Origin: Haloarcula mannanilytica
GTDB taxonomy: Archaea > Halobacteriota > Halobacteria > Halobacteriales > Haloarculaceae
Reading direction: 5' to 3'
Length of the DNA: 64,000 nucleotides
Assembly (NCBI RefSeq): GCF_005406125.1
Contig: NZ_BIXZ01000008.1
Span: 94,459-158,458, forward strand
This document shows, in pieces, positions 54,662 through 63,885 of this stretch; positions within the stretch are counted from its first letter, which is position 1, and each line of letters starts with the position of its first letter. The notes under the pieces were generated by a model, which saw only the letters and a list, made by a program, of their open reading frames with translations, had not been told where the DNA came from and searched no databases. Both the position numbers and the translations under genes were made by a program.

Positions 54662-54884
54662 CACTGTCTACAATCCCCCTTCGTAGGGACTGTCTTTGAT
54701 AAGTCCCCACCGGAGCGATGGCACGCAAAAATACCACCTTGCTAAAGATAGCACAGTACGCGGTATGAAAAGTAGGCGACGGGCAACCACGATAAGTCGG
54801 CCCTTCTCGCTCGCTTTCGGGCGTCGAAGTCTCGATTCGTACCGCACACGTAGGTTCAAAAGCGATAGCGAGGCCAGCCACGGT

Positions 54885-55511
54885 ATGCTCGCAATCGCTG
54901 GCGGCAAAGGCGGCTGTGGGAAGACGACGGTGGCCCTCGGGGTCGCACAGGCACTGGGGACGATGGGCAGACGGCCGCTAGTCGTCGACACCGACCGCGA
55001 CATGCCGAACCTCCATCACCGTGCCGGCGTCGACCCGACACCCGGAATCGACGATATCACGTCTGCGACTGGGCCGACGGCGGTTGCCCAGCGCGCCGCA
55101 ACCGTCGAGAACGTCGACGTACTTCCGTGTCAGACCGCATCTGCGGCAGCTATCGGGAGCGCTCTCGACAGCCTCTCCCGATGTGATCGCCCTGTCCTCC
55201 TCGATTGTCCCGCGGGCGCTGGCCCGGACACCGCCCGCCCGCTGCGGGCGGCTGACAGGACAGTGCTCGTGAGCGAGCCACGCCGGCAGAGCCTCACCGA
55301 CACCGCTAAAACAGCGGCGATGGCTCGGATGCTCGATGCACCACCCGTCCTGACGGTACTCGTCAGCAGTGATGGGTCCGTCGACCCCTCGAACCTGCTT
55401 TCTTGTCCCAGAACGGTCCACATTCCAGCAGTGTCGAGACCGCTGGCATCTGACCTAACGACGCCAAAATACATCGATATAGCGAACGTTCTCACCAAGC
55501 GGAATACTTAA
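54885..55511 (+). CDS. MinD/ParA-like deviant Walker ATPase
   Basis: 208 residues from the ATG at 54885 (MLAIAGGKGGCGKTTVALG). The frame is open further up, but Walker A belongs near the N-terminus, and a TATA-like TTCAAAAG (54855-54862) sits 25-30 bases upstream. VVDTDRDMPNLHHRAGV and LLDCPAGAGPDTARPLRAADRTVLVSEPRRQSLTDTAKT match the Mrp/MinD family. It lacks the C-terminal amphipathic helix of MinD. It precedes a RecA-fold gene by 28 bases. Confidence 0.85.
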   Translation: MLAIAGGKGGCGKTTVALGVAQALGTMGRRPLVVDTDRDMPNLHHRAGVDPTPGIDDITSATGPTAVAQRAATVENVDVLPCQTASAAAIGSALDSLSRCDRPVLLDCPAGAGPDTARPLRAADRTVLVSEPRRQSLTDTAKTAAMARMLDAPPVLTVLVSSDGSVDPSNLLSCPRTVHIPAVSRPLASDLTTPKYIDIANVLTKRNT

Positions 55512-55539
55512 TCTCGTGGATGAATGAATTTTCAATGGC

Positions 55540-56169
55540 ATGGTCAACCGGTTGCGAACGGGCATCGATGTCCTCGACAGAAAGCTCGACGGTGGCATCC
55601 CTGCCGGGAGCATCGTCGTGCTGTCTGCCCAGCCGGCTAGCCAGGCGGAGCTGTTCCTGTACGAACTCACCGCCACGCGCGGGACCCTGTGGCTCTCGCT
55701 CGACCGGACCGCCGAGTCGGTCATCGCGAGCATCGAGCAGACACCGGCCAACACCGGCGACCCGACGGTACGACACATCTCCGGCGAAGCGCCGCTTGAC
55801 AACGCTGGCAAGCTCGTCTCGGCGCTCCCGGAGACCTCAAACCTCATCGTTGACCCGCTCGACGTACTGGAGGCGCAGGAGCCACATTCGCGGTTCCGTG
55901 CGTTCATGAACGACCTGCAGAACCACATCGTCAACACCGGCAGCCTCGCTATCGTTCACTGCCTGGACGGCCGTGACGTGCCGCCGCTTCGAGATACGAC
56001 CGAACACTTCGCCGACGTGGTATTCCAGCTCGATACGACGACGACCGGTGACGAGGTGGAGAACCGCCTTGCGATTCCGAAGTTCCGCGGCGGGCGCGCC
56101 CCCACCGACGTTATCAAGCTCAACCTCGTCGAAGAGGTCAGCATCGACACCAGCCGCGACATCGCTTGA
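55540..56169 (+). CDS. RecA-superfamily (RAD55/KaiC-like) protein with degenerate P-loop, HTR-like
   Basis: 209 residues. MVNRLRTGIDVLDRKLDGGIPAGSIVVLSAQPASQAELFLYEL is the start of a RAD55/KaiC-type domain, but the Walker A Gly-Lys-Thr is replaced by QPASQAE, so ATP binding is doubtful. LIVDPLDVL stands where Walker B belongs, and the C-terminus has FRGGRAPTDVIKLNL. I recall this family as DUF7125 or HTR-like proteins in haloarchaea. It is close to the MinD-like gene and may act with it. Confidence 0.75.
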   Translation: MVNRLRTGIDVLDRKLDGGIPAGSIVVLSAQPASQAELFLYELTATRGTLWLSLDRTAESVIASIEQTPANTGDPTVRHISGEAPLDNAGKLVSALPETSNLIVDPLDVLEAQEPHSRFRAFMNDLQNHIVNTGSLAIVHCLDGRDVPPLRDTTEHFADVVFQLDTTTTGDEVENRLAIPKFRGGRAPTDVIKLNLVEEVSIDTSRDIA

Positions 56170-56171
56170 TT

Positions 56172-56372
56172 CTATTCGCGGCCGGGCTGTGGCTCTCTAT
56201 CTGTCGACCCGAACTCTGTGCCGACGAGTATCAACAGGAACAGTCCGAGTCCGACACCGACGCCCGCCGCTAGTCCAAGTGCGGCGCTTGCAGTCAGCAC
56301 GTACGTCCCGACGCCGAACGCGATTCCGGGCGGGACCGCGAGCAACGACGGGTACACCAGCGACACACGCAT
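56172..56372 (-). CDS. Small two-helix membrane protein
   Basis: 66 residues: MRVSLVYPSLLAVPPGIAFGVGTYVLTASAALGLAAGVGVGLGLFLLILVGTEFGS plus a charged tail. Two membrane helices are separated by a short turn. A TATA-like ATTATACG box (56394-56402) lies 26 bases upstream. It is convergent with the RecA-fold gene, with two bases between the stops. Unknown function. Confidence 0.65.
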   Translation of the reverse strand: MRVSLVYPSLLAVPPGIAFGVGTYVLTASAALGLAAGVGVGLGLFLLILVGTEFGSTDREPQPGRE

Positions 56373-56402
56373 GGGTAGTGATAGCGTGTCGAGCGTATAA
56401 TC

Positions 56403-56491
56403 GTTGCTCCCGTACAGCCGTCAGAAAATAGCTGTTGCTCCCGCTCGGTACCGCTGAACCGCCCGCAGTCGTTTACTACCGCTGAATCGCC
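56403..56491. repeat. Two pairs of short direct repeats
   Basis: GTTGCTCCCG occurs at 56403-56412 and 56434-56443, and TACCGCTGAAYCGCC at 56449-56463 and 56477-56491 (14 of 15 bases the same). They lie between the promoter of the small membrane gene and the 3' end of the FKBP gene. Confidence 0.55.
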
Positions 56492-56506
56492 GGCGAGATT
56501 GCGGCG

Positions 56507-57451
56507 TTACTCTTCAGCGCCTTCGATCTCTTCGACGATCTCCTCGGCGTCCACGTCCGCGTCTTCGAGCGCGTCCTCGATGTCAGCACCGCCGGCACCG
56601 CCCATGCCACCCATCATGCCGGGCATGCCCATGCCGCCGCCACCGATTTCCTCTTGCACGATGATGCGGTCGATGTCGAGCAGTTGGGTGAGCTGCTGGG
56701 CGATCTGCTGTTTGCCCATCATCCACTGCTGGTTCATCGTCAGCTGCGGCGTCGCCTCGATGTAGAGGGTGTCCTTCTCGACTTCGACGGTCTCGTACTC
56801 GGGCTCGGACTCCTCATCTTCGTCTTCGTCCTCGCTCTCGACGAGCTGCTCTTCCTCGACGGTGTCGGTTTCGAACCACACGTCGAGTTCCATGTCGAGC
56901 ATCATCTTGATGATGCCCTGGGCCTTCTCCTCGCGGTCCGTGACCTCTTCGAGGATTTCGTAGTCGTACTCGACATCTTCGCCGGCCAGCGGGTGGTTGA
57001 AGTCCACTCGCGCGCGGCCGCCGATGATGGTCTCGACGTGACCGTGCTCGCCCTCGATGTCGACGTGTGCGCCGGGGTAGCGGTCGTCCTCGGGGATCTT
57101 GTCCTTCGAGACCGTTCGGACCTCTTCCTCGTCGTACTCGCCGAAGGCGTCGGCGGCGGCGACGGTTACCGTCCCCTCGTCGCCGACCGCCTTGCCGTAG
57201 ATGTCCTGCTCGACATCCGGGAAGATGTGGTTCTCGCCCAGCACGATGGTTCGCGGGCCGAAATCCTGCTGTTCGGTGTCGATACCGTCGTCCTCGGCGA
57301 TTTCCTCGTCAGTCGTGTCGACAAGCTGACCGCCGTCGACGGTGCGGGCGGTGTAGGCGAGCTTGATGACATCGCCTTTCTGCAGGCCTTCTGCCTGCTC
57401 TTCTTCGTCTGCGGTTTCCTCATCGACTTCAGTCTCGGACTCGTTGCTCAT
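56507..57451 (-). CDS. SlyD-type FKBP peptidyl-prolyl isomerase
   Basis: 314 residues from the ATG at 57451. An acidic leader (about 20) precedes KGDVIKLAYTARTVDGGQLVDTTDEE, the FKBP strands GPRTIVLGENHIFPDVEQDIYGKAVGDEGTVTV, the inserted IF domain with EVRTVSKDKIPEDDRYPGAHVD and HVETIIGGRARVDFNHPLAGEDVEYDYEI. An extra C-terminal part (about 190-314) ends with a Gly/Met-rich stretch (GGGGMGMPGMMGGMGGAGGADIED). The enzyme speeds proline isomerisation and can act as a chaperone. The Gly/Met tail is unusual and could bind metal or hydrophobic clients. Confidence 0.88.
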   Translation of the reverse strand: MSNESETEVDEETADEEEQAEGLQKGDVIKLAYTARTVDGGQLVDTTDEEIAEDDGIDTEQQDFGPRTIVLGENHIFPDVEQDIYGKAVGDEGTVTVAAADAFGEYDEEEVRTVSKDKIPEDDRYPGAHVDIEGEHGHVETIIGGRARVDFNHPLAGEDVEYDYEILEEVTDREEKAQGIIKMMLDMELDVWFETDTVEEEQLVESEDEDEDEESEPEYETVEVEKDTLYIEATPQLTMNQQWMMGKQQIAQQLTQLLDIDRIIVQEEIGGGGMGMPGMMGGMGGAGGADIEDALEDADVDAEEIVEEIEGAEE

Positions 57452-57529
57452 ACCCTGTTCGTCAGTCGTGGCACTCTTAAGGACAACGTTTCCCGGCCAG
57501 CAGCGGACAAGCAAGTTCCTGACGCTCGG

Positions 57530-58558
57530 CTAGTACTCGCGCTCGGCGAGCAGCCGGGCGAACTTCTCGCGGTCGATGTTCCGGCCAGAAACGGGGAGCA
57601 CTACTGTTTCACCGCGGAGTTCGTCGCCGGCCTGAAGCGCCGCGGCGACCGCGGTCGCACAGGCTCCTTCCATGACAATGCGATCCGTCTCGAACAGGCG
57701 AGCGACGGCGTCAGCGATGGCGTCGTCGGAGACGAGCCGGAAATCGGCGAGCCCCTCCTGCAGTATGTCCGTGGGCACAGCGAACGGGACCCGGGTCGCG
57801 ACGCCCTCGGCGATAGTGTCGACGCTGTCGAGTCCCTCCAGCGTCTCCTCATGCCAGGCGCGGTACATCGCCGGTGCACCCTCGGCCTGGACGCCGACGA
57901 CGGATGCGTTGGTCATCGCGCCCAGCGTGAGACAGTACCCGGCTGCGGCGGAGCCGCCGCCGACCGGACAGAAGACGCGGTCGACATCGGGCCGCTCGTC
58001 AAGGATTTCGAGGCCCGCTGTTCCGACCCCGGCGATCAGTTTCGGTTCGTTGCCCGAATGGACGTAGCGCGCCTCGCGCTCGACGGCCAGTTCCTCAATG
58101 TGTTCGCGGGCCTCGTCGTAGTCCTCGCCGTAGGGAATGACCTCTGCGCCGAGTTGCTCCAGTGCGTCGACTTTGCCGGCGTTTGCGTCTTCCGGGACAC
58201 CGATAGTGACGGGCACGTCGAACTCGCGCCCGGCCCAGGCGATAGATAGCCCGTGGTTCCCTGTGCTCGCGGCGAGCAGCCCGGCGTCTCGGAACTCCTC
58301 GTCCAGGGACGCGACGAGGTTCACGCCACCGCGGACCTTGAACGCGCCGGTCGGGAGGGTGTCCTCCCGCTTGAGCAGTACCTCTGCGCCGAGGGCTTCG
58401 GAGAGTGATTCACTTCGGACCAAAGGCGTTTCGGGGAGGTGCTGGCGGATACGTCGCCGGGCGCGTGCGACCGCCGCCACCGTCGGCGGCGTCAGGTCGT
58501 GATACGGGAAGAGGGTCGTCTCGTCCGGAGAGTCGATCGGTGCGTAGCGACCGGCCAT
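57530..58558 (-). CDS. PLP-dependent threonine dehydratase-like enzyme
   Basis: 342 residues from the ATG at 58558. ETPLVRSESLSEALGAEVLLKREDTLPTGAFKVRGGVNLV holds the PLP Lys in the AFKVRGG motif. AASTGNHGLSIAW is the phosphate-binding Asn loop, and CPVGGGSAAAGYCL is the glycine-rich loop. It fits the IlvA/tdcB/serine racemase family of type II PLP lyases. It lacks the C-terminal ACT regulatory domain of biosynthetic IlvA. The substrate (Thr or Ser) cannot be fixed from sequence. Confidence 0.85.
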   Translation of the reverse strand: MAGRYAPIDSPDETTLFPYHDLTPPTVAAVARARRRIRQHLPETPLVRSESLSEALGAEVLLKREDTLPTGAFKVRGGVNLVASLDEEFRDAGLLAASTGNHGLSIAWAGREFDVPVTIGVPEDANAGKVDALEQLGAEVIPYGEDYDEAREHIEELAVEREARYVHSGNEPKLIAGVGTAGLEILDERPDVDRVFCPVGGGSAAAGYCLTLGAMTNASVVGVQAEGAPAMYRAWHEETLEGLDSVDTIAEGVATRVPFAVPTDILQEGLADFRLVSDDAIADAVARLFETDRIVMEGACATAVAAALQAGDELRGETVVLPVSGRNIDREKFARLLAEREY

Positions 58559-58638
58559 ACTACTACCCGGGAGAGCGGACACAGTAAATGACGCGGTCGA
58601 CGGGAGCGCTTTTCAACGGTCCGACCAAGCCACAGGGT

Positions 58639-59181
58639 ATGTACGAAGTCGAGGTGAAAGTGCCAGCGGACATCAAGGCCGTCGCGGACCGACTCGACGA
58701 ACTCGGGGCCGTGCAGGTGGATACGGTCATTCAGGAGGACACGTATTATGATGCACCCCACCGGGATTTCGCCGAGACCGACGAGGCGTTTCGGGTCCGT
58801 CGCGAGACCAGGAAAGGAGAAACGACGGCGAAAATCACCTACAAGGGGCCGCTTCTCGAAGCGGAGTCCAAGAGCCGCGAGGAGTTCGAAACCGGCGTGG
58901 AAGACGGTGACGACATCGACGCTATTGTCCAATATCTCGGCTTCGAGCCGGCGGCCACGGTCCGGAAGAACCGCCGAGTGTACGAGGTCCGCGGGTACCA
59001 CGTCACGCTCGACGCCGTCGACGACGTTGGCGAGTTCGTCGAAGTCGAACGGGAAACCGACGACGAGATCGAGTCGGTGCGGGAAGGTGCCTACGAGGTA
59101 CTTCGGGATCTCGACCTCGATCCGAACGACCAACAGCGGACCTCCTACCTCGGGATGCTGCTCGGTGATGCGAGCGAGTAA
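58639..59181 (+). CDS. CYTH-domain protein (CyaB-like)
   Basis: 180 residues from the ATG at 58639. The ExExK signature is YEVEVKVP. It has further acidic strand motifs: DTYYDAPHRDFAETDEAFRVRRE, AKITYKGP, KSREEFET and FVEVERET, which together line the triphosphate tunnel. Members act on triphosphates, for example as class IV adenylate cyclase or thiamine triphosphatase. The natural substrate in archaea is unknown. It ends 59 bases before the archaeal MetK gene. Confidence 0.88.
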   Translation: MYEVEVKVPADIKAVADRLDELGAVQVDTVIQEDTYYDAPHRDFAETDEAFRVRRETRKGETTAKITYKGPLLEAESKSREEFETGVEDGDDIDAIVQYLGFEPAATVRKNRRVYEVRGYHVTLDAVDDVGEFVEVERETDDEIESVREGAYEVLRDLDLDPNDQQRTSYLGMLLGDASE

Positions 59182-59209
59182 TCATTTCACACGCATCTGT
59201 TCCCGTAAG

Positions 59210-59215
59210 TTATAG
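59210..59215 (+). promoter_or_regulatory. TATA-like box of the SAM synthetase gene
   Basis: TTATAG in AGTTATAGAAC lies about 28 bases before the ATG at 59241, suggesting a leaderless transcript. Confidence 0.5.
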
Positions 59216-59240
59216 AACCCGGCCAACCGAAGTCGAGGTA

Positions 59241-60443
59241 ATGACTGAGCGGAACATCCACGTCCAACCCGCGAGCGGACTCGCCGTCGAAGATCAGGAC
59301 ATCGAAGTCGTAGAGCGCAAGGGCATCGGCCATCCGGACTCCATCTGTGACGGGGTTGCAGAGACAGTGTCGCGGGCGCTGGCCCAGACGTACATCGACC
59401 GGTTCGGCACGGTGTTGCACTACAACACCGACGAGACCCAGCTCGTCGCCGGGACCGCCGCGCCCGCCTACGGCGGCGGCGAAGTGCTCGAACCAATCTA
59501 CCTCCTCGTGGTCGGCCGTGCGACCAAGGAGTACGATGGCGAGCGCATCCCTGCCGAAAGCATCGCTCTCCAGGCCGCCCGCGACTATCTCGACGAGCAG
59601 TTCCCCCATCTCGATCTCGGCTCCGACGTTATCGTCGACGTGCAACTCGGCGAGGGGTCGGGCGACCTCCAGACCGTGTTCGGTGAGGACGAAGCGGTCC
59701 CGATGGCAAACGACACCAGCTACGGCGTCGGCCACGCGCCGCTGACCGAAACCGAACAGATCGTCCGGAACACCGAACAGGAGCTAACCGGCGACTACGC
59801 CGAGGCGAACCCCGTTGTCGGCCAGGACGTGAAGGTGATGGGCAAGCGCGAGGGCGACCACATCGACGTGACCGTCGCCGTCGCGATGGTCGACAAACAC
59901 GTTCCCGACCTCGACGCATACAAGACCGCTGTCTCGGACGTGGAAGCATTCGTCACCGACCTCGCCGAGGAGTACACCGACCGGGACGTGACGGTCCACG
60001 TCAACACGGCTGATGACTACGACGCCGAATCGATCTATCTCACGACCACCGGCACCAGCGCCGAGCAGGGTGACGACGGCTCCGTCGGCCGCGGGAACCG
60101 CGCGAACGGCCTCATTACACCGAACCGTCCGATGAGCATGGAGGCGACATCCGGGAAGAACCCCGTCAACCACATCGGGAAGATATACAACCTCCTGTCG
60201 ACGGAGATCGCCCAGTCCGTCGCAAGCGAGGTCGACGGCATCCGGCAAGTCCAGATGCGCCTGCTCTCACAGATCGGGTCGCCCATCGACGAACCCCACG
60301 TCGCCGACGCGACGGTCGTCACCGAAGACGGCGTCGCGGTCGGCGATGTCGAAGCGGACATCCAGGCCGCAATCGACGACGAACTGGCCGACGTGACCGA
60401 CATCACGCGACAGGTCATCGAGGGCAACCTCTCGACGTTCTGA
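59241..60443 (+). CDS. mat: Archaeal-type S-adenosylmethionine synthetase
   Basis: 400 residues. The archaeal COG1812 type, with [50 protein letters not shown]-like [20 protein letters not shown] and the phosphate loop [41 protein letters not shown]. It makes SAM from methionine and ATP. The full length is as in other archaea. The gene follows the CYTH gene and precedes thiI by 47 bases. Confidence 0.97.
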   Translation: MTERNIHVQPASGLAVEDQDIEVVERKGIGHPDSICDGVAETVSRALAQTYIDRFGTVLHYNTDETQLVAGTAAPAYGGGEVLEPIYLLVVGRATKEYDGERIPAESIALQAARDYLDEQFPHLDLGSDVIVDVQLGEGSGDLQTVFGEDEAVPMANDTSYGVGHAPLTETEQIVRNTEQELTGDYAEANPVVGQDVKVMGKREGDHIDVTVAVAMVDKHVPDLDAYKTAVSDVEAFVTDLAEEYTDRDVTVHVNTADDYDAESIYLTTTGTSAEQGDDGSVGRGNRANGLITPNRPMSMEATSGKNPVNHIGKIYNLLSTEIAQSVASEVDGIRQVQMRLLSQIGSPIDEPHVADATVVTEDGVAVGDVEADIQAAIDDELADVTDITRQVIEGNLSTF

Positions 60444-60490
60444 GGCAGCGAGGCGACACCCCTTTACTCGCCGGCAGTCAACTCGCGGGC

Positions 60491-61678
60491 ATGCACCCGC
60501 CAGACGCCGACAGCGTGCTCGTCCGCCACGGCGAACTCGGCGTCAAGAGCGAACAGGTCCGCCGGAAGATGGAGGGGCAACTGGCGGACAACATCCGTGC
60601 GATGCTCGACGCGCGCAGCCTGACCGGTGACATCGAACAGCGCCGGAACCGGCTGTTCGTCCATACCGACCAGCCCGAGGGCGTGACCGCGGCCGCAGCC
60701 GACACGTTCGGCGTCACCTCCGCGTCGGCCGTTACCACTGTCGACCCGACGCTGTCTGCGATCGAAGAGACTCTGGCCGCGACCGCGCGGGCAGAGTACG
60801 ACGGCGGCGCTTTCGCCGTCAACGCCCGCCGAGCGGGGCCAGCCGAGGCACACCCCTTCTCCAGTACGGACATCGAATCCGACGGTGGCACCGCCGTCTG
60901 GGAAGTTATCGAGGAACTGGGTGGTGAACCCACCGTTGACCTCGACAACCCGGATTTCGAGCTGTTCGTCGAGTGTCGCGCCGACGAAGCGTACGTCTTC
61001 TCTGAGAAACGTGCCGGCCCCGGCGGCCTCCCGCTTGGTACCCAGCGACCCGTCGTCGCGCTGGTCAGCGGCGGCATCGACTCGCCCGTCGCCGCCTGGA
61101 AGCTGATGAAACGCGGCGCACCCGTGATCCCCGTCTACGCCGACCTCGGGGACTACGGCGGCCCCGACCATCGGGCGCGCGCGCTCTCGACCGTCTCCGA
61201 ACTCGCGTCGTACGCGCCCGGTCACGACCTGTCCGTCAACGTCGTCGACGCCGGCGATGTCGTCGCCGACCTCTCGCAAGACCTCGGGGCGCTCCGGATG
61301 CTCGTGCTCCGCCGGTTCATGCTCGCGGTCGCCGAAGCTATCGCGCACGAATGTGATGCCGTCGGCATCGTCACCGGTGAATCCATCGGACAGAAATCCA
61401 GCCAGACGAGCGCGAACATCGCCGTCACGGACGCCGCGACGACGCTCCCGGTACACCGGCCGAACCTCACCGTCGACAAGTCCGAGATCACCGGCCACGC
61501 CCGGGAAATCGGGACGTTCGAGGACTCGACAATTGACACCGGCTGTAACCGCGTTGCGCCGTCACATCCGGAAACCAATGCCTCGCTCGAAGCGGTTCAA
61601 GCGGCCGAGCCCGACGACCTGTTCGAGCGCGCCGAGTCCTGTGCTCGGGACCGCGTCGTGGTCCCCATCGAAAGCTAA
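60491..61678 (+). CDS. thiI: tRNA 4-thiouridine synthetase ThiI
   Basis: 395 residues. An N-terminal ferredoxin-like plus THUMP region (VLVRHGELGVKSEQVRRKME ... FAVNARRAG) is followed by the PP-loop domain with VVALVSGGIDSPVAAW. SIGQKSSQTSANIAV and GCNRVAPSHPETNASLEAVQ are conserved. It ends without the rhodanese domain found in E. coli, so sulfur arrives by another route, as in other haloarchaea. It adenylates and thiolates U8 of tRNA. In haloarchaea it is not expected to serve thiamine synthesis. Confidence 0.93.
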   Translation: MHPPDADSVLVRHGELGVKSEQVRRKMEGQLADNIRAMLDARSLTGDIEQRRNRLFVHTDQPEGVTAAAADTFGVTSASAVTTVDPTLSAIEETLAATARAEYDGGAFAVNARRAGPAEAHPFSSTDIESDGGTAVWEVIEELGGEPTVDLDNPDFELFVECRADEAYVFSEKRAGPGGLPLGTQRPVVALVSGGIDSPVAAWKLMKRGAPVIPVYADLGDYGGPDHRARALSTVSELASYAPGHDLSVNVVDAGDVVADLSQDLGALRMLVLRRFMLAVAEAIAHECDAVGIVTGESIGQKSSQTSANIAVTDAATTLPVHRPNLTVDKSEITGHAREIGTFEDSTIDTGCNRVAPSHPETNASLEAVQAAEPDDLFERAESCARDRVVVPIES

Positions 61679-61705
61679 ATTTCCGGGGCGGGCCAGGGTT
61701 GAGCC

Positions 61706-62251
61706 ATGACGCAGGTCTGTCTCGTCGGGAGCGAGGGCGTGAACCTCCGGTACGAACTCCTCTCGCGCGAGACCGCACGGAACGCACTCGCCACCTACGA
61801 CCTGCAGGAGCCGTTCGCGAACACTGTCGCCGTCGACACCGTGAGCCTCGGTTCGGCGGTAGCACTCTTGAACGACCTGAACTGGTATCTCGTCCGGTTC
61901 GCCGACGCCGCGTTCGTCCGTGACCCATCGATCAGCGAGACGGAGTGGCTCTCCCGGGACCTCGCCGCGGCGATCCGGGACGACGACGTTGCGCCCGCGG
62001 ACACCGGTCGCTTTCTCAAGGTGTACGGTATCGTCGAGTCGGACGTAGACGGCGACAGTGACGACGAAGCCTCATCAGTAGCGGATACGGACCGAGCGCC
62101 CGACACACAGGCTGTGGAAACCGAGCAGCCACCCGAACTCGTCGAGCCGATGCTCCTGACGCGGACCGGCGAGACGATTCCCGACTACGACCTGCGGGAC
62201 GTGGACGACACGCTCGTCGTTAGAGTGACCGAATCGGAGTTCGGGGCCTGA
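61706..62251 (+). CDS. DUF5804-like haloarchaeal protein
   Basis: 181 residues. MTQVCLVGSEGVNLRYELLSRETARNALATYDLQEPFANTVAVDTVSLGSAVALLNDLNWYLVRFADAAFVRDPSISETEWLSRDLA is a well-ordered alpha/beta domain of about 120 residues. A variable acidic linker (about 115-150) and a short C-terminal beta part (DTLVVRVTESEFGA) follow. The family name is from memory and the function is unknown. It starts 27 bases after thiI. Confidence 0.7.
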   Translation: MTQVCLVGSEGVNLRYELLSRETARNALATYDLQEPFANTVAVDTVSLGSAVALLNDLNWYLVRFADAAFVRDPSISETEWLSRDLAAAIRDDDVAPADTGRFLKVYGIVESDVDGDSDDEASSVADTDRAPDTQAVETEQPPELVEPMLLTRTGETIPDYDLRDVDDTLVVRVTESEFGA

Positions 62252-62290
62252 CTCGGGCCACGCTCCCGCGCGCATAGAACGAATACGTTC

Positions 62291-63202
62291 TCAGTCGAAC
62301 ATCCCGGTCGACATGTACCGCTCGCCGCTGTCCCAGTACACTGTGACCACGAGCGGGTCGTCAACGCCGTCCGCGACGAGCTGTTCGGCTACGTCTCTCG
62401 CGGCGAGATTCGACGCACCCGAAGACTGCCCGACGAGGATACCCTCCTCGTGGGCGAGTCGGCGGCACTCGTCTTCCGCGTCCGCGAGTTCGACCGTAAT
62501 CACGTCGTCAAGCAGGTCGGTGTCCAAGTTGTTGCTAACGAAGCCCGGTCCCATCCCCTGGAAACTGTCCTCGCCGGTACCCGGTTCCATCCCGGAGAGA
62601 ACGGCGTTGTCTGCCGGTTCGACGGCGATGATGTCCATCTCGGGGAACGCCTCGCGCAGTCGGCGGCCGGTGCCGGTGATCGTGCCGCCCGTTCCGACGC
62701 CCGCCACCAACGCGTCGACCGTTCGATCGCCGATCTGTTCGATGATCTCCTCGCCCGTCGTCTCGTAGTGTGCCTTCGGATTCGCCGGGTTGTCGAACTG
62801 CCGCAACTGGACGTAGTCGTCGCGCTCGCTCAGTTCGTCAGCGCGCTCTTTCGCATCGGAGATGTCGCCCTCGACGAGTTCGATCTCCGCCCCGTAGGCC
62901 TTCATGATCTGGCGGCGCTCGGGGGACTTCGAGGACGGCATCACCAGCACAACGTCGTATCCCTTCGTCGCCCCGACCATCGCCATCCCGATGCCGGTGT
63001 TGCCACTCGTCGGTTCGACGAGCGTATCACCCGGTTCGAGCGAGCCGGTTCGCTCGGCGTCGTCGATCATGTACTTCGCCGGCCGGTCCTTCGCGGACCC
63101 ACCGGGGTTGAACGACTCAACCTTCGCTGCGACCGTCGCCCCCTCCGGCGCACGAACCGAGACCAGCGGGGACCCGATTGTATCGAGAATAGAGTCTTTC
63201 AT
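62291..63202 (-). CDS. cysK: Cysteine synthase (O-acetylserine sulfhydrylase type)
   Basis: 303 residues. VESFNPGGSAKDRPAKYMI holds the PLP Lys, TSGNTGIGMAMVGATKGYDVVLVMP is the substrate/Asn loop and GVGTGGTITGTGRRL binds the phosphate. GQSSGASNLAA is the conserved C-terminal Ser. It makes cysteine from O-acetylserine or O-phosphoserine and sulfide. A minus-strand TATA-like GTTTAAG box (63226-63232) lies about 27 bases before the ATG. Confidence 0.94.
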   Translation of the reverse strand: MKDSILDTIGSPLVSVRAPEGATVAAKVESFNPGGSAKDRPAKYMIDDAERTGSLEPGDTLVEPTSGNTGIGMAMVGATKGYDVVLVMPSSKSPERRQIMKAYGAEIELVEGDISDAKERADELSERDDYVQLRQFDNPANPKAHYETTGEEIIEQIGDRTVDALVAGVGTGGTITGTGRRLREAFPEMDIIAVEPADNAVLSGMEPGTGEDSFQGMGPGFVSNNLDTDLLDDVITVELADAEDECRRLAHEEGILVGQSSGASNLAARDVAEQLVADGVDDPLVVTVYWDSGERYMSTGMFD

Positions 63203-63225
63203 CGCCGCCGGCTACGCGCGCCCGA

Positions 63226-63232
63226 CTTAAAC
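63226..63232 (-). promoter_or_regulatory. TATA-like box of cysK
   Basis: On the minus strand GTTTAAG is centred about 27 bases before the cysK ATG at 63202. Confidence 0.5.
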
Positions 63233-63302
63233 GCCTACTGAAGGGCCCAAACGGTTCGTGGACTCCAGACTCTCGGCAGGGTTTTCCGCCGTCGATGCCG
63301 TT

Positions 63303-63722
63303 TCACGAGAACATGTTAATGTCGTCGACCGGCAAGACCGAGTAATCCACCGACAGCGTGTCCTTCGTGGCCCGGACCTTGCCGACGAACGCGGAGATGT
63401 CCTCTAGCTGGCCCTCCAGTACGAACAGCTCCATACAGTACCGATCCCCGACGTGACTGTGGAAGTTTGACGCGACAATGGATTCGTGGTCATGGCGCAG
63501 ATGCATCATCTTTTCCTCGACCGTGGTCGTCTCGTAATCGAACAACACGGTGACGACCGCCATCAGTTCCCGGTCCTCCAGTCGCTTGTCTTCGAACTCG
63601 CCCATCAGGTTCCGGACCGCTTCCCGCACGACCTCGCTACGGCCCGTGTACCCGTGTTCGTCCGCAAACGTGTCGATTCGCTCCTCCAGTTCGTCCGGCA
63701 TCGAGATGCTGACTACGCCCAT
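63303..63722 (-). CDS. nikR: Nickel-responsive regulator NikR
   Basis: 139 residues. The ribbon-helix-helix head is [39 protein letters not shown]. The ACT-like C-terminal domain holds the nickel ligands [18 protein letters not shown] (His-x-His-x5-Cys) and MELFVLEG. It should bind Ni(II) as a tetramer and repress nickel uptake or other genes. A CTTAATA box (63746-63752 on the minus strand) lies about 27 bases upstream. The target genes are not in this window. Confidence 0.95.
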   Translation of the reverse strand: MGVVSISMPDELEERIDTFADEHGYTGRSEVVREAVRNLMGEFEDKRLEDRELMAVVTVLFDYETTTVEEKMMHLRHDHESIVASNFHSHVGDRYCMELFVLEGQLEDISAFVGKVRATKDTLSVDYSVLPVDDINMFS

Positions 63723-63840
63723 ATATTAACTCAGCACCGGTGTAGTATTAAGAATTCATATCGGACCGCGTTGTGACTACTGGGGATGGCCACTGCTGTG
63801 GTACTGCCGTGGCTGTCGCTCTGTATAAATACGGAAAGCC

Positions 63841-63868
63841 CACTCAGGAGAGATGACTCTCCTGAGTG
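63841..63868 (-). terminator. Perfect 12-bp hairpin downstream of 5S rRNA
   Basis: CACTCAGGAGAG (63841-63852) and CTCTCCTGAGTG (63857-63868) pair perfectly around a 4-base loop, 17 bases after the 5S 3' end on the minus strand. A short T-containing stretch follows. It is a likely terminator or processing signal of the rRNA operon. Confidence 0.6.
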
Positions 63869-63885
63869 AGCTGTAAGATATGAAT

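Noticed and set aside
56654..58249. 531-codon plus-strand frame over the FKBP and dehydratase genes
   Set aside because: Both minus-strand genes have clear family motifs; the frame crosses their boundary and matches nothing.
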